Shown here: positions 24,569 through 33,111 of the stretch, piece after piece
Numbering within the stretch: position 1 is the stretch's first letter
Layout: each line of letters opens with the position of its first letter
IMG/VR virus record: IMGVR_UViG_3300028829_003842
Coordinates: 1 to 43,258 of that record
Reading direction: 5' to 3' (one strand)
Length of the DNA: 43,258 nt
Origin: a virus
Program-made: the position numbers and the translations under genes
The notes under the pieces: model-generated
Told to the model about the DNA's origin: nothing
Databases searched by the model: none
The model's input: only the letters and a program-made list of their open reading frames with translations

Positions 24569-26214
24569 GTTTTGAAGGTAAAAGTAATAATAGGGATATA
24601 TTAAATTCACAATTAATATATAAAGGTCAGTGTATTAATAATGACGACCCGATGAGACTTGGTCGGATTAGGGCAATACTAAAGACTGAAAATCAATCTG
24701 ATAGAGAAACTGCTAACGAAAATTTTGGTAAACAAACTTATCGAAATTGGGACGAAAAAGACCCCTTTGTTTTCAAACCTTTGTTACCCTTTTTTATTAA
24801 TACACCTCCTAAAATAAATGAGTATGTACACCTTTTTTATAATAATATAACCAGAAAAGGTAGTAAAGATAAATACTATATCGGAGGGGTATACAGCTCT
24901 CCAACCACATCAAATGTAGAAGTCTATGACTCATCAGTTACTAATTTAGATGAGGGTTCAAGAAATAAACCGTTCCCAAATTTATTAAACGAAGAGGGGG
25001 AGTATTTTATTCAAGACTCTAAAGGTATATATGCCGACCCTAATGATGTAACATTATACGGTAGAGGTTCTTGTGATATAGTAATAAAAGATGATACCGT
25101 ACTTTTAAGGGCTGGTAAAAATAAAAATTTTCAAGTAGGTCAGACTCCAAGAAAAAATGAAAAGCGCGCTTTTTTACAATTAAGTAAATTTGATTCTAGA
25201 ACCGTTTATGGTACACCAGAAAAAAAATTTATATTTAATTCAGAAGATAAAAATTTAAAATCTTTAATAGAATACGATATTATTAACCCTGAAAATCAAG
25301 AGAGTAAGTTTAGAGGTAATATTTATATTTATAATTTATCACAACAGGATGGGTTGAGTGTATCTACTAAATCAATATCGGTAAATTTACCTATACCTGA
25401 ATCCTCTAAATCTTTAATGACTAAAATATCTTTCTCGTCAAAAAGTGTGAATCAAGTAAAGACCCTAATTAATAAAGTTTTAGAAGGTTTCGTAAAAGGA
25501 AGTATCTCGTCGATTTTAGTTAATGAGACAACACCAAGTAGTCTTACTGGAGAATTATTAGAAGGGTTATCAAATTTTGACGACAACGAAAACGTTCTTA
25601 TATCAGGACCTCAGAGATTTGACCAGGGTGGTACCTTTCCATTTTATTTCAGACCTCAAAAAAGTTTATACAAACTTTTAAATGGTGTAAATTCCTCAAC
25701 TAACCCCCAAGTAGTGTTTAATGTGGGTAGTATTATATCTCAAGTTTCTATCAAACCTACCGATGGTCCAAGTAAAGGTTATAGTTTAGTATATGATAAA
25801 AATAAAACAGATTCGGTACCATTTAAACCTACAAAACAAAATGTTGTACCTAAAAAAGTGGTACCTTTTAATAAATCTGTTGGTATTTTAGGTGGTGATG
25901 AAATTTATTTGTTATCCCATAAATCACAAAAATCAGGAATTAAGGGAAAGATTGATTTGTCCGGCACATTATATGGAATAAATGAAAATTTAGTGGCAGA
26001 TGAGATTGAACCTAAAACATCCTCTATGGTTAGAGGTGAGGAGTTAATAGATTTACTTAATCTTATTGTGAGATTTTTAACTGGTCATGTTCACGCATAC
26101 CCTGGATTAGAACCAATAAAACAAAGTTCGGATGGTGTTACTGTAGATAAACTTCTTGAGGAGTTATTAAATGCGCAAGATAAGATTTTAAATAAGAATA
26201 TTCGTATAAACTGA
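24565..26214 (+). CDS. Baseplate hub/spike protein, gp5-like with N-terminal OB domain
   Basis: 549 aa. The gp5/VgrG-type OB domain starts at about residue 19 (YKGQCINNDDPMRLGRIRAI) and continues to YYIGGVYSSPT. A beta segment with DIVIKDDTVLLRAGKNKNF follows, similar to the region leading into the spike helix. The C-terminus ends with LIVRFLTGHVHAYPG and ILNKNIRIN, a conserved ending in gp5-like proteins of marine T4-type phages. I see no T4-lysozyme catalytic E-D-T set, so the cell-wall hydrolase domain of T4 gp5 seems absent. Expected to form the central hub and spike. Confidence 0.75.
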   Translation: MSFEGKSNNRDILNSQLIYKGQCINNDDPMRLGRIRAILKTENQSDRETANENFGKQTYRNWDEKDPFVFKPLLPFFINTPPKINEYVHLFYNNITRKGSKDKYYIGGVYSSPTTSNVEVYDSSVTNLDEGSRNKPFPNLLNEEGEYFIQDSKGIYADPNDVTLYGRGSCDIVIKDDTVLLRAGKNKNFQVGQTPRKNEKRAFLQLSKFDSRTVYGTPEKKFIFNSEDKNLKSLIEYDIINPENQESKFRGNIYIYNLSQQDGLSVSTKSISVNLPIPESSKSLMTKISFSSKSVNQVKTLINKVLEGFVKGSISSILVNETTPSSLTGELLEGLSNFDDNENVLISGPQRFDQGGTFPFYFRPQKSLYKLLNGVNSSTNPQVVFNVGSIISQVSIKPTDGPSKGYSLVYDKNKTDSVPFKPTKQNVVPKKVVPFNKSVGILGGDEIYLLSHKSQKSGIKGKIDLSGTLYGINENLVADEIEPKTSSMVRGEELIDLLNLIVRFLTGHVHAYPGLEPIKQSSDGVTVDKLLEELLNAQDKILNKNIRIN

Positions 26215-26223
26215 ATATTTATA
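26205..26223 (+). promoter_or_regulatory. Inverted repeat TATAAA / TTTATA before a virion gene
   Basis: TATAAA (26205-26210), 7-nt spacer CTGAATA, TTTATA (26218-26223), overlapping the stop of the gp5-like gene and ending 14 nt before the ATG at 26238. Same architecture and spacer length as 22007-22027, and shares CTGAATATT with the gap before phoH. Confidence 0.45.
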
Positions 26224-26237
26224 TAAAAAACTTATCT

Positions 26238-27746
26238 ATGTCACTTCATCGTTCATATTTTAGTAAAAATGACACTATATTATATAATTCATACACTAAT
26301 ACGGGTAGGAACCCTGTTGTGGAGTTATTTTATGGTAATGTAAATAATATTATATCACCTATAGGTTTTACTCGTTTTATATTCGATGTGGATATTGACG
26401 ATTTACAATCAAAAGTCTCGTCAGGTGAAATATCTACTGGTTGTAGTTATAATCTCACACATAAATTAAAAATGACTAATACTTCATCTTTTGATGAAGA
26501 ATTATTAAATGAAAAATGGTCTAACGGTAGAAGAAGGGCAACATCTTTTGACTTAGTCCTATTTAGAATACCCAAAACATCCGGTTCAACTGGAGACCCT
26601 CAAACATGGGACGAAGGTGTAGGAACTGACTATTACGCAGGTCAAGCCCGAAGCAGTACTAATACAGTTTCAGTACAGAACATAATAGAAACGGATAAAT
26701 CATATTCAAGCCGACCTGTTAATTGGTTTCAAAGAAGTACAATTAAAAATTGGTCCGAAGAAGGTTTATATAGTAATACTAATTCGATATCAAATATCTC
26801 AGGTTTAAACTATTCAGGTTTAACGATTATCGATACTCAACATTTTGAGTTTGGTAATGAGGATATTGAATTTGATATGACTAATGAGATAAACGATATA
26901 ATAACAGGTTCCACAACAGGAACTACGGGATGGGGAATATCGTTCGTACCTGATGTTGAAAACATATCAGGTCTTACTGAAAATTATTCTGTTGGGTTTT
27001 TCTCTCGACATACTCAAACCTTTTATGAGCCGTTCTTAGAAACTTCATATGGTGATTTAATCCAAGACGATAGAAATACCTTCTACGAAAAAAGAAATAA
27101 TAAGTTATATTTATACTCATTTAGATATGGTAACCCCCAAAGTTTTGACTCAAACCCAACGGTAGATATCTTAGACTCAACAGGGTCTGTTGTAAGTGGT
27201 TTTAATGACCTTACAACGTGTCAAATATCTAAAGGGGTGTACGAGGTTAATGTTAGTGGTTTAACGTCATCTTCGGTTCCCTGTGTGTTTTATGACACAT
27301 GGAAAGGTATATCTGTTAATGGGGTAACGTTAAATAACGTAGAAAATCAATTTGTTTTACATTCATTATCTGATTTATACCAAATAGGAATGGAAGATAA
27401 TGAACCTAAGATATATGGATTTGATTTTTATGGGATTAAACAAGATGAAAAAATATTAAATACAGATATTAGAAAAGTTAACGTAGTACTAAAAAAGGCA
27501 TATACCACAAAGGAGATATTAACACACGTTGACGCTTACTATAGAATATATGTGAGAGAGGGGATGACTGAAGTACAAGTCCAAGATTGGACATCTATTA
27601 ATAGAACGGCTAGCGGATACTATTTCATATTCGATACCAAAGATAAGATACCTAATGAATATTTCATAGACATAAAAGTCATTACTGACAGAGAGGTTAA
27701 TACCTATAAACGAGAATTACAATTTCAAATAGTTAACAAAAAATGA
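26238..27746 (+). CDS. Virion structural protein, baseplate/tail
   Basis: 502 aa, beta-rich, with many Ser/Thr/Asn-rich loops and no signal peptide. Landmarks: SNISGLNYSGLTIIDTQHFE near residue 185 and two to three beta-sandwich-like modules, for example NVSGLTSSSVPCVFYDTWKG and the last 100 residues (VDAYYRIYVREG ... RELQFQIVNKK), which look Ig-like. It follows the gp5-like protein and precedes a small basic Cys protein by a 4-nt overlap. Role in baseplate wedge or tail fibre attachment is inferred from position. Confidence 0.6.
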   Translation: MSLHRSYFSKNDTILYNSYTNTGRNPVVELFYGNVNNIISPIGFTRFIFDVDIDDLQSKVSSGEISTGCSYNLTHKLKMTNTSSFDEELLNEKWSNGRRRATSFDLVLFRIPKTSGSTGDPQTWDEGVGTDYYAGQARSSTNTVSVQNIIETDKSYSSRPVNWFQRSTIKNWSEEGLYSNTNSISNISGLNYSGLTIIDTQHFEFGNEDIEFDMTNEINDIITGSTTGTTGWGISFVPDVENISGLTENYSVGFFSRHTQTFYEPFLETSYGDLIQDDRNTFYEKRNNKLYLYSFRYGNPQSFDSNPTVDILDSTGSVVSGFNDLTTCQISKGVYEVNVSGLTSSSVPCVFYDTWKGISVNGVTLNNVENQFVLHSLSDLYQIGMEDNEPKIYGFDFYGIKQDEKILNTDIRKVNVVLKKAYTTKEILTHVDAYYRIYVREGMTEVQVQDWTSINRTASGYYFIFDTKDKIPNEYFIDIKVITDREVNTYKRELQFQIVNKK

Positions 27747-27982
27747 AAAGTATTAAATTAACAGAAGGAGATTTAGTTGAAATGGTACAACAAATTATAT
27801 CCGAAAAAAAGAAGAAATCTAAAAAGAAAGATACAACTTTATGTTCTCGCGGTATTAACGCAGCAAAATCCAAGTATGAGGTTTACCCATCAGCATATGC
27901 TAATGGTTATGCCGTACAAGTATGTAAAGGAACGATGCCCGGTTTAGATGGTGAGAAAAAATGTTCAGGAAATTATTGTTAG
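27743..27982 (+). CDS. Small basic Cys-containing protein, DUF5872-like
   Basis: 79 aa. After a Lys-rich linker (EKKKKSKKKDTTLCSRGINA), the segment AAKSKYEVYPSAYANGYAVQ resembles a short motif common in marine phage and bacterial proteins (K-x-K-Y-x-V-x-P-S-A-Y-A-x-G), which I associate with DUF5872. Cysteines in VCKGTMPG and the end CSGNYC suggest a small metal or disulphide site. Function unknown. The gene at 28455 on the other strand carries related basic Cys modules. Confidence 0.6.
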   Translation: MKSIKLTEGDLVEMVQQIISEKKKKSKKKDTTLCSRGINAAKSKYEVYPSAYANGYAVQVCKGTMPGLDGEKKCSGNYC

Positions 27983-27984
27983 TG

Positions 27985-27992
27985 TATAAATA
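27985..27992 (+). promoter_or_regulatory. T4-type late promoter octamer TATAAATA
   Basis: Exact octamer beginning 2 nt after the stop of the preceding gene and ending 29 nt before the ATG at 28022, the same spacing as the phoH site. Confidence 0.6.
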
Positions 27993-28021
27993 AATCTTAT
28001 ATTTGTAAAAACATATTGAAA

Positions 28022-28195
28022 ATGAATCGTGTTAACTACAGAACTTACCAGTTATTAAAAGAAGATAAGTTAATCTTGGAAACTGAAGCCGCCACCTTTG
28101 ATAGGGCTGTTGATTACTTTTGTGATATACATCCTAAAGCATATACAGATAAATCTTATAGTTTTAAAGTCGCCCCCGCTAAATACGGGTTTTAA
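28022..28195 (+). CDS. Hypothetical 57-aa protein
   Basis: ATG at 28022, TAA at 28193-28195. The protein starts MNRVNYRTYQLLKEDKLILE, has a helix with FDRAVDYFCDIHP, and ends KVAPAKYGF. No motif recognised. Support for a real gene: it fills an otherwise empty gap, starts 29 nt behind an exact late octamer, and ends against the stop of the convergent cupin gene with 4 nt overlap. Confidence 0.55.
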   Translation: MNRVNYRTYQLLKEDKLILETEAATFDRAVDYFCDIHPKAYTDKSYSFKVAPAKYGF

Positions 28196-28455
28196 TACTC
28201 CTCTATAAGGATTTTAAGGTCACTAGAACCCTTAATAACTCTGTGGAAGGTCTCCTTAGGTATTTGAAATTTAACTCCTTTTTTAAGGGGTATGGGTAAC
28301 TCGTTGTCCATTTGAAAATACCAATCCGTATCCTCTAATACTTCAACTATACGATTTTCTTTATCTCTATGCCAAACGAGTTCTTTCTCAGAAACTTCTG
28401 AAGAAAAAACTCGTTTGAATTTATTGTCTGTAATGTTTTCTTGTGAGTACACCAT
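28192..28455 (-). CDS. Cupin-fold small protein
   Basis: 87 aa from the ATG at 28455, which shares bases with the stop of the upstream minus-strand gene (TAATG); a TTG at 28461 is a less likely start. A single cupin barrel can be followed: LVWHRDKENRIVEVLEDTDW, then the Gly turn in IPLKKGVKFQIPKETFHRVI with the second-motif His. Similar small cupins occur in other marine phages without a known function. Convergent with the 57-aa gene. Confidence 0.6.
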   Translation of the reverse strand: MVYSQENITDNKFKRVFSSEVSEKELVWHRDKENRIVEVLEDTDWYFQMDNELPIPLKKGVKFQIPKETFHRVIKGSSDLKILIEEY

Positions 28456-29369
28456 TACCAAAATCTACCTGATACATTTTTACCGAAATCTTTGTGAGCC
28501 CTACACGCCCAATACCCCGCCTTTGTTTTATCTTTTTTCTTTTTACATCTGTGTCTAGCGGCAAATGATTTTCTCGCTGCCGGGTCATTCCATTTAGCCG
28601 TCATAACTGGAGAGCCGTAACTTACCTTTTTTATGTTACCTGTTTTAGGGTTTCTTACGTAAACATACCATTTTTTTGAGCCTCCTGACTTAGGTTTGTT
28701 CAAACTTACTTTTTTACCTTTATACTCAGCTTCATTTAAGTTCGCATATTCAAAGGGAAAGTCCAAGGCCACGGTATCCCCATTAATTAATTTAACAAAA
28801 GTACCAACCTCAGACTCTAAAATCTCAGTGTCAAAATCATTAAACCGATATCCATTTTTGTGTAGATGTCTAGCCTCATTTACAATCTCAAAATACTTTT
28901 CACTACCATGTCTAAAAATATTATCGGTTATTGATAAATTATTATTTATGTGATATTTCATTTCTTCTGAAATAATATTTTTTTCTATTATTTTTTTATT
29001 AATAGATTCTTTTATTATATTTTTAAGATACATAGATTCATTTTTTGATTTTTTCTTTTTATGATTCTTAATTTTAATTCTTGTCGGTTTTTGCCCTTTA
29101 CCTGTTTGTGGGTCTTTCTTTTCTTTTTCTCTTTTTCTCTGACAAGCAGAGTCTTTTGCGGATTGTGACATTTTACCGGCAACACCTGCAGCCCTACATA
29201 CGGGATAACCCCCTTTATCAGAATCTTTTCTACCACAAGACGGGTGACCACCCCCCTTCTTTTTTTTGCAGATGTTAACCCAAGGACCTTTTGGTTGTTT
29301 AGAACCTTTCTTCTTTTTCTTTTTTCCGAACCATACGGCTAAATCTTCAGATAAAATATACCTATCCAT
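28455..29369 (-). CDS. Basic, Cys-rich modular phage protein
   Basis: 304 aa in three parts. Residues 1-90: Lys-rich with WFGKKKKKKGSKQPKGPWVN, CGRKDSDKGGYPVCRAAG and DSACQRKREKEK, resembling DUF5872-type modules. Middle: helical, then FDTEILESEVGTFVKLINGD and LDFPFEYA. C-terminal 75: WYVYVRNPKTGNIKKVSYG, then KSFAARHRCKKKKDKTKAGY and a final WACRAHKDFG, a domain I recognise from proteins of T4-like cyanophages and pelagiphages. The protein is very basic, so it may bind nucleic acid or be packaged in the head (inference). Confidence 0.65.
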   Translation of the reverse strand: MDRYILSEDLAVWFGKKKKKKGSKQPKGPWVNICKKKKGGGHPSCGRKDSDKGGYPVCRAAGVAGKMSQSAKDSACQRKREKEKKDPQTGKGQKPTRIKIKNHKKKKSKNESMYLKNIIKESINKKIIEKNIISEEMKYHINNNLSITDNIFRHGSEKYFEIVNEARHLHKNGYRFNDFDTEILESEVGTFVKLINGDTVALDFPFEYANLNEAEYKGKKVSLNKPKSGGSKKWYVYVRNPKTGNIKKVSYGSPVMTAKWNDPAARKSFAARHRCKKKKDKTKAGYWACRAHKDFGKNVSGRFW

Positions 29370-29418
29370 ATTTACTTTATTAAGTTTTTTAATAAATATT
29401 AGTAAAAAAGGAATTAGT

Positions 29419-29679
29419 ATGGAAAATGAAAATCAAAATGTAAATACTCTATTTAATACTATAAATTATAGAGAACCTCATGAGTTAAATAAATTTATAG
29501 ACGAAATGAATTTAGACCAAGCATTATTTTGTTTAGTACATGCCGCAAGATATGCGCACAATAAAGGTATATATGATATAGAGGAGTCTGAAGTAGTGTC
29601 AAAAGCAATTAGAGCATTAACTACTCCACAACCTCTATCAGAGGACGAAAAAAATGACCAAGAACCAATTGTCGAGTAG
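29419..29679 (+). CDS. Hypothetical phage protein
   Basis: 86 aa from the ATG at 29419, preceded by AAGGA with 7-nt spacing, one of the clearest ribosome-binding sites in the window; the frame is open further up but would overlap the divergent gene. AATAAATA at 29391-29398, one mismatch from the late octamer, is 20 nt upstream. The protein is helical (LDQALFCLVHAARYAHNKGI) with an acidic tail. No family recognised. Overlaps the next gene by 26 nt. Confidence 0.65.
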   Translation: MENENQNVNTLFNTINYREPHELNKFIDEMNLDQALFCLVHAARYAHNKGIYDIEESEVVSKAIRALTTPQPLSEDEKNDQEPIVE

Positions 29680-29857
29680 AATTATTGAACTACAATCAGA
29701 GATTACAAGTGCAACTTTAAAAGGTCATAAATCTAATGATGACGATATTTTTAAGTCACACAGAATGGAGTTAATGATATTACGTTGTATGTTATATGGT
29801 GAAGATTCTAAAATTTGTAAGACCGAAAAATCTAATTGTAGAAGTTGTAAGAAATAA
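29654..29857 (+). CDS. Hypothetical small protein with C-terminal CxxC
   Basis: 67 aa, starting inside the preceding gene. An N-terminal helix is followed by Cys residues in LRCMLYGEDSKICKTEKSNC and a terminal CRSCKK, which could bind zinc. It ends immediately before the terminator hairpin. Function unknown. Confidence 0.55.
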   Translation: MTKNQLSSRIIELQSEITSATLKGHKSNDDDIFKSHRMELMILRCMLYGEDSKICKTEKSNCRSCKK

Positions 29858-29885
29858 AAAAGGGAACCGACTTGGTTCCCTTTTT
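29857..29885. terminator. Bidirectional Rho-independent terminator between convergent units
   Basis: AAAAAGGGAACC (29857-29868), loop GACTT, GGTTCCCTTTTT (29874-29885): 12-bp stem with a T-run on both strands. It ends the plus-strand unit at 29857 and the minus-strand capsid unit at 29908. Confidence 0.9.
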
Positions 29886-29907
29886 CTTTTTACTATTAAG
29901 ATAGATA

Positions 29908-31704
29908 TTATCTTAATTCTTTTAAGTCAAATGTTCTAACTCCATCAACTGTAATCTTACCGTAGAAACGGTTGTTCACCATCTTCTTAGCATATCTAGT
30001 CATGATACCCTTGATTGGTGTAAAGTTGAATGGGTTATACATTGTAGGTGTTAACTGAAGCGGTACATACGGTGCATATACATATCCAGTATCAAGTAAT
30101 GATGAACCTTTGTGTCCCAACAACACTGTGTTTGGTGGGAAGTAAGGGTCACGGTAAACTTGATATCTACCTGACAATGTTCCAACTCTTTCAATACCCA
30201 TGTTATACTGGTCCTGGTCAGGAGCAGCGTTTGAAACGTGGAAGTATTCAAGGTCGTCAAAAATAGCTGAAATTTCAGAAGAAACAACAACCCAATTTGC
30301 ACCACCTCTTAAAGTTGACTTATGGATTTGAGCTGAAATCTGATTGATTGCAGTAATCAATGTCTGATTCCAATCCTTTTGGTTATAGTTCACTGAACCG
30401 TTAGAGATTCTTCTCCAACCGTTGTAATCCCATCTTAAACTCCAAGCCGCACCTTTTCTTAAGTCTCTTAAGATTTCACGGTCAATCTCAGCAGCAACCT
30501 GCTCTGACAACAATGCTGTCAATTCAGCTTCCGCATCAATGTTGTGGAATGCTGAGACGTCTTGCGCTAGTTCTGGTGACCATTGTGCTCTTAACTTTCT
30601 TTCTGTAACAGAAACAGTAACAGCGTCAAGGTCAAATGAAACCTCACCAATCTTATCTTCAAACTCAAGACTTTCATAAACTCTGTAATAAGCTGCAAAA
30701 GTATCTCCTGATGCTATAGTGGTTCCTGTATATCCGTCGATTGAACAGTTTGGACATCCTACAACAGGTGTTGAGAAGTCTAACTCTAAATAGATTTTAC
30801 CTGTGACATCACAGATATCGTCGTATCTTCCACCAGGACCAGGATGACTACCTGAATAGAAAGTAGTTTTTTGCTCACTACCATACTGTACAATACCTTT
30901 ACCGTACTTTTGAGTAACTACTCTAAAGTTAAAATATGTATCAGGTGCTCCGTTTTCATAAGTTTCTAATGAAGCTAAGAAATCTTCAGTATCCATTTCA
31001 TTTCCATCAGGTCCGATTAATTTACCAGCTCCTGATGAACTAAATCCTGATAAAACAAAGATTAACGAGCGAACGTTACCGTCAGCAGCTTCTGTACCAG
31101 GTGTACCTGCCGCAGCACCTAAAGCTAACGCCAATGTAGTAGCAACTAATTCACCGTTATTCCATACTGCAGGAACAAGAGTTTTTGTTTGAGCACTCCA
31201 CTGACCTTTTGAATAATCAAATAATCCAGCTGGGTCAGAGTTTGGTGTACTTCCTTCATAAAATCTATCATAAAGGTTAGTTCCTGAGTCATATCCAGCA
31301 GCTGGGTCTGATTCGGTGTTACCGGGTGCACCGAATGGTTGTCTGTGTGAACCTGCACCATCATTACCACTTTGAATTTTTGGTACAAAGTAGAACAACT
31401 TACCGATTGGTAAGTTCATTGCTTGAACTGAAACAATGTCGTTAGCCAACAACTTAGAGAATACTCTTCTGATGATTGGGAAAACAACAGTTTCAAATGA
31501 ACCTGAACTGTCTGAAGCAGATGCTTCGTTTATCAAATGTGACGCTTGGTTTTCATACAATTGCGCCATGTTTTCTTTAATGTGTCCTTTAAGACCGTCG
31601 AGGAACCCTAATTTGTCCCACTTATTGATTGTGTCCTCCTTGATAACTTTTAAGTGCTTAAGACCAATGTTACCAACTAGACCTGATTCTAATAATGCTC
31701 CCAT
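29908..31704 (-). CDS. Major capsid protein, T4 gp23-like
   Basis: 598 aa. The N-terminal half carries the gp23 pattern: LGFLDGLKGHIKENMAQLYE, NQASHLINEAS, then FPIIRRVFSKLLANDIVSVQ and IGKLFYFVPK. The central part is a variable insertion region rich in Gly/Ser. The C-terminal half has DPYFPPNTVLLGHKGSS and TPIKGIMTRYAKKMVNNRFY. This HK97-fold protein builds the hexamers of the capsid; by analogy the N-terminus before about residue 65 may be removed by the prohead protease. It follows the scaffold gene by 27 nt and is the last gene before the terminator. Confidence 0.93.
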   Translation of the reverse strand: MGALLESGLVGNIGLKHLKVIKEDTINKWDKLGFLDGLKGHIKENMAQLYENQASHLINEASASDSSGSFETVVFPIIRRVFSKLLANDIVSVQAMNLPIGKLFYFVPKIQSGNDGAGSHRQPFGAPGNTESDPAAGYDSGTNLYDRFYEGSTPNSDPAGLFDYSKGQWSAQTKTLVPAVWNNGELVATTLALALGAAAGTPGTEAADGNVRSLIFVLSGFSSSGAGKLIGPDGNEMDTEDFLASLETYENGAPDTYFNFRVVTQKYGKGIVQYGSEQKTTFYSGSHPGPGGRYDDICDVTGKIYLELDFSTPVVGCPNCSIDGYTGTTIASGDTFAAYYRVYESLEFEDKIGEVSFDLDAVTVSVTERKLRAQWSPELAQDVSAFHNIDAEAELTALLSEQVAAEIDREILRDLRKGAAWSLRWDYNGWRRISNGSVNYNQKDWNQTLITAINQISAQIHKSTLRGGANWVVVSSEISAIFDDLEYFHVSNAAPDQDQYNMGIERVGTLSGRYQVYRDPYFPPNTVLLGHKGSSLLDTGYVYAPYVPLQLTPTMYNPFNFTPIKGIMTRYAKKMVNNRFYGKITVDGVRTFDLKELR

Positions 31705-31731
31705 TTTAATATTTTTTTGGAATTTTTATTT

Positions 31732-33066
31732 TTATTTTAATTTACCCATTAAATCCTTCATTCTTAAGAACTGTGGATTTTCATAGGTTTTGCTCTCGAT
31801 TAAGTTATTCGCAGAACCATTAGATGGTGATTTTTGAACTTTAGATTGTACTGATTCAGTAACAACCGACTGTCCTTTTCCACCTAAGTCTTCTTTGAGT
31901 GACTTATAAAGAGACTTTGACTCTTTAATAGTTTCGACACCATCGAAACGTCTTAGTATATTTATTTTTTCTTTCTTTGTCGTAGAGTGTTCAGTGAACA
32001 AACGAGTAGCGTAAGCCAAGTTAGAATTAAAAACTGCGACCTCATTAAGTTTTTCTTTAAAGATGTTAAGCGCCTTACGGTACTCTTCATTCTTTTCTCT
32101 TAACTGTGCAATTTCTTTATTAACTGACTCGTTTCTTTGTGCCGGTCTCTTAAGAGATTTAGGAAAGTTATTCGGTTTTTTATTAGTCATTCTACCGTTA
32201 ACATTAGAACGAACTGAACCTTCGTTAGCTTCGTAATCTCTGTGGGACTTAGACTCATCGCCTTTGTTTCCACCATACTTACCTTCGTTAGCTTCGTAAT
32301 CTCTGCGGGACTTAGACTCATCTCCTTTTTTACCACCATACTCTTCGTAATGTTCCTCTTTGTGATGTTCTTCAGCATCGTGGTGTGCGTCCTTTTTCAA
32401 CTTCTCAATTTGTGAGTAGTCGTCTTCAGCTGCGTCACCAAAATAATTTCCGTCATCTTCTCCGAGTTCAATTTCATAAACTACTTCCTCCTCTTCCATT
32501 TCTGCAAGAGCTTCTTCTTTATCTTCAGATTCTAAACGAATCTCATATTCTACATCTGCTTCATCATCTTTTAAATTAATACCCTCTTCGTCTTGCGTGA
32601 CAATGACACCGTCATCCTCACCCATAGCCTTAAAGACCTTTAAAATTTCGTCATCGGAAGCACCTGTTAAATCAAGTGGTAATAGAACTTCTTCTTCATC
32701 ATCGACCTCTAAATCATCACCAGGTAAATCAGTCATTAACATTTCCTCATCACCCAACTCTAACTCTTCGTCGTTATCAGATTCCATATCATCACCCATA
32801 TCAAGACCTAAGTCTTCAAGGGCGTCTTCTATGTCATCCTCTCCATCGTCATCCACATCAATGTCTAAATCAAGAACTTCTTCTTGTTCTGACATTTCTG
32901 TATCAGACATTTCAATCTCTTCTTCTTCGAGAGATTCTTTTACTAATTCACTGATTTCTTCCTTCATAGTAGAAGCAAGTATTCCTTTTGCGTTTTCTGT
33001 AATGGCTTCTTGTAGATTTTCCATCTGCAATAAAGCTTCCTCAACTAGTGTTTTTTTGTCTGCCAT
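31732..33066 (-). CDS. Prohead core/scaffolding protein, gp22-like
   Basis: 444 aa from MADKKTLVEEALLQMENLQE at 33066; the frame is open 51 nt further up but that would swallow the promoter region. Residues 50-200 are extremely acidic (runs of Asp and Glu), as in scaffold proteins. A His-rich stretch (AHHDAEEHHKEEHYEEYGGK) and a 21-aa tandem duplication follow. The C-terminal third has a coiled coil (VNKEIAQLREKNEEYRKALN) and ends LRMKDLMGKLK, like scaffold C-termini that bind capsid protein. Directly upstream of the capsid gene, as gp22 is in T4. Confidence 0.8.
   Translation of the reverse strand: MADKKTLVEEALLQMENLQEAITENAKGILASTMKEEISELVKESLEEEEIEMSDTEMSEQEEVLDLDIDVDDDGEDDIEDALEDLGLDMGDDMESDNDEELELGDEEMLMTDLPGDDLEVDDEEEVLLPLDLTGASDDEILKVFKAMGEDDGVIVTQDEEGINLKDDEADVEYEIRLESEDKEEALAEMEEEEVVYEIELGEDDGNYFGDAAEDDYSQIEKLKKDAHHDAEEHHKEEHYEEYGGKKGDESKSRRDYEANEGKYGGNKGDESKSHRDYEANEGSVRSNVNGRMTNKKPNNFPKSLKRPAQRNESVNKEIAQLREKNEEYRKALNIFKEKLNEVAVFNSNLAYATRLFTEHSTTKKEKINILRRFDGVETIKESKSLYKSLKEDLGGKGQSVVTESVQSKVQKSPSNGSANNLIESKTYENPQFLRMKDLMGKLK
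32218..32343 (-). repeat. Tandem duplication of 63 bp (21 aa) in the scaffold gene
   Basis: Copy 1 is 32218-32280 and copy 2 is 32281-32343, nearly identical. Each encodes the sequence KGDESKSxRDYEANEG with a YGGxK spacer. Confidence 0.9.
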
Positions 33067-33103
33067 TTTATTTTTTTTGCAAAAAAGTTTATTATAGTTT
33101 ACA

Positions 33104-33111
33104 TATAAATA
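33104..33111 (-). promoter_or_regulatory. ATATTTATA-type element before the scaffold/capsid unit
   Basis: Read on the minus strand this is GACATATTTATATG, 37 nt before the ATG at 33066. Since a terminator lies just upstream (33152-33182), a promoter for scaffold and capsid must be in this gap. The later CTATAATAAAC in the same leader is an alternative -10. Confidence 0.45.

Noticed and set aside
29266-29418. Upstream extension of the 86-aa gene
   Set aside because: It would overlap the divergent basic protein gene; ATG 29419 has a good AAGGA leader.
32597-33097. Ser-rich plus-strand open frame
   Set aside because: Antisense shadow of the Asp/Glu-rich scaffold gene; composition is explained by GAT/GAA codons read backwards.
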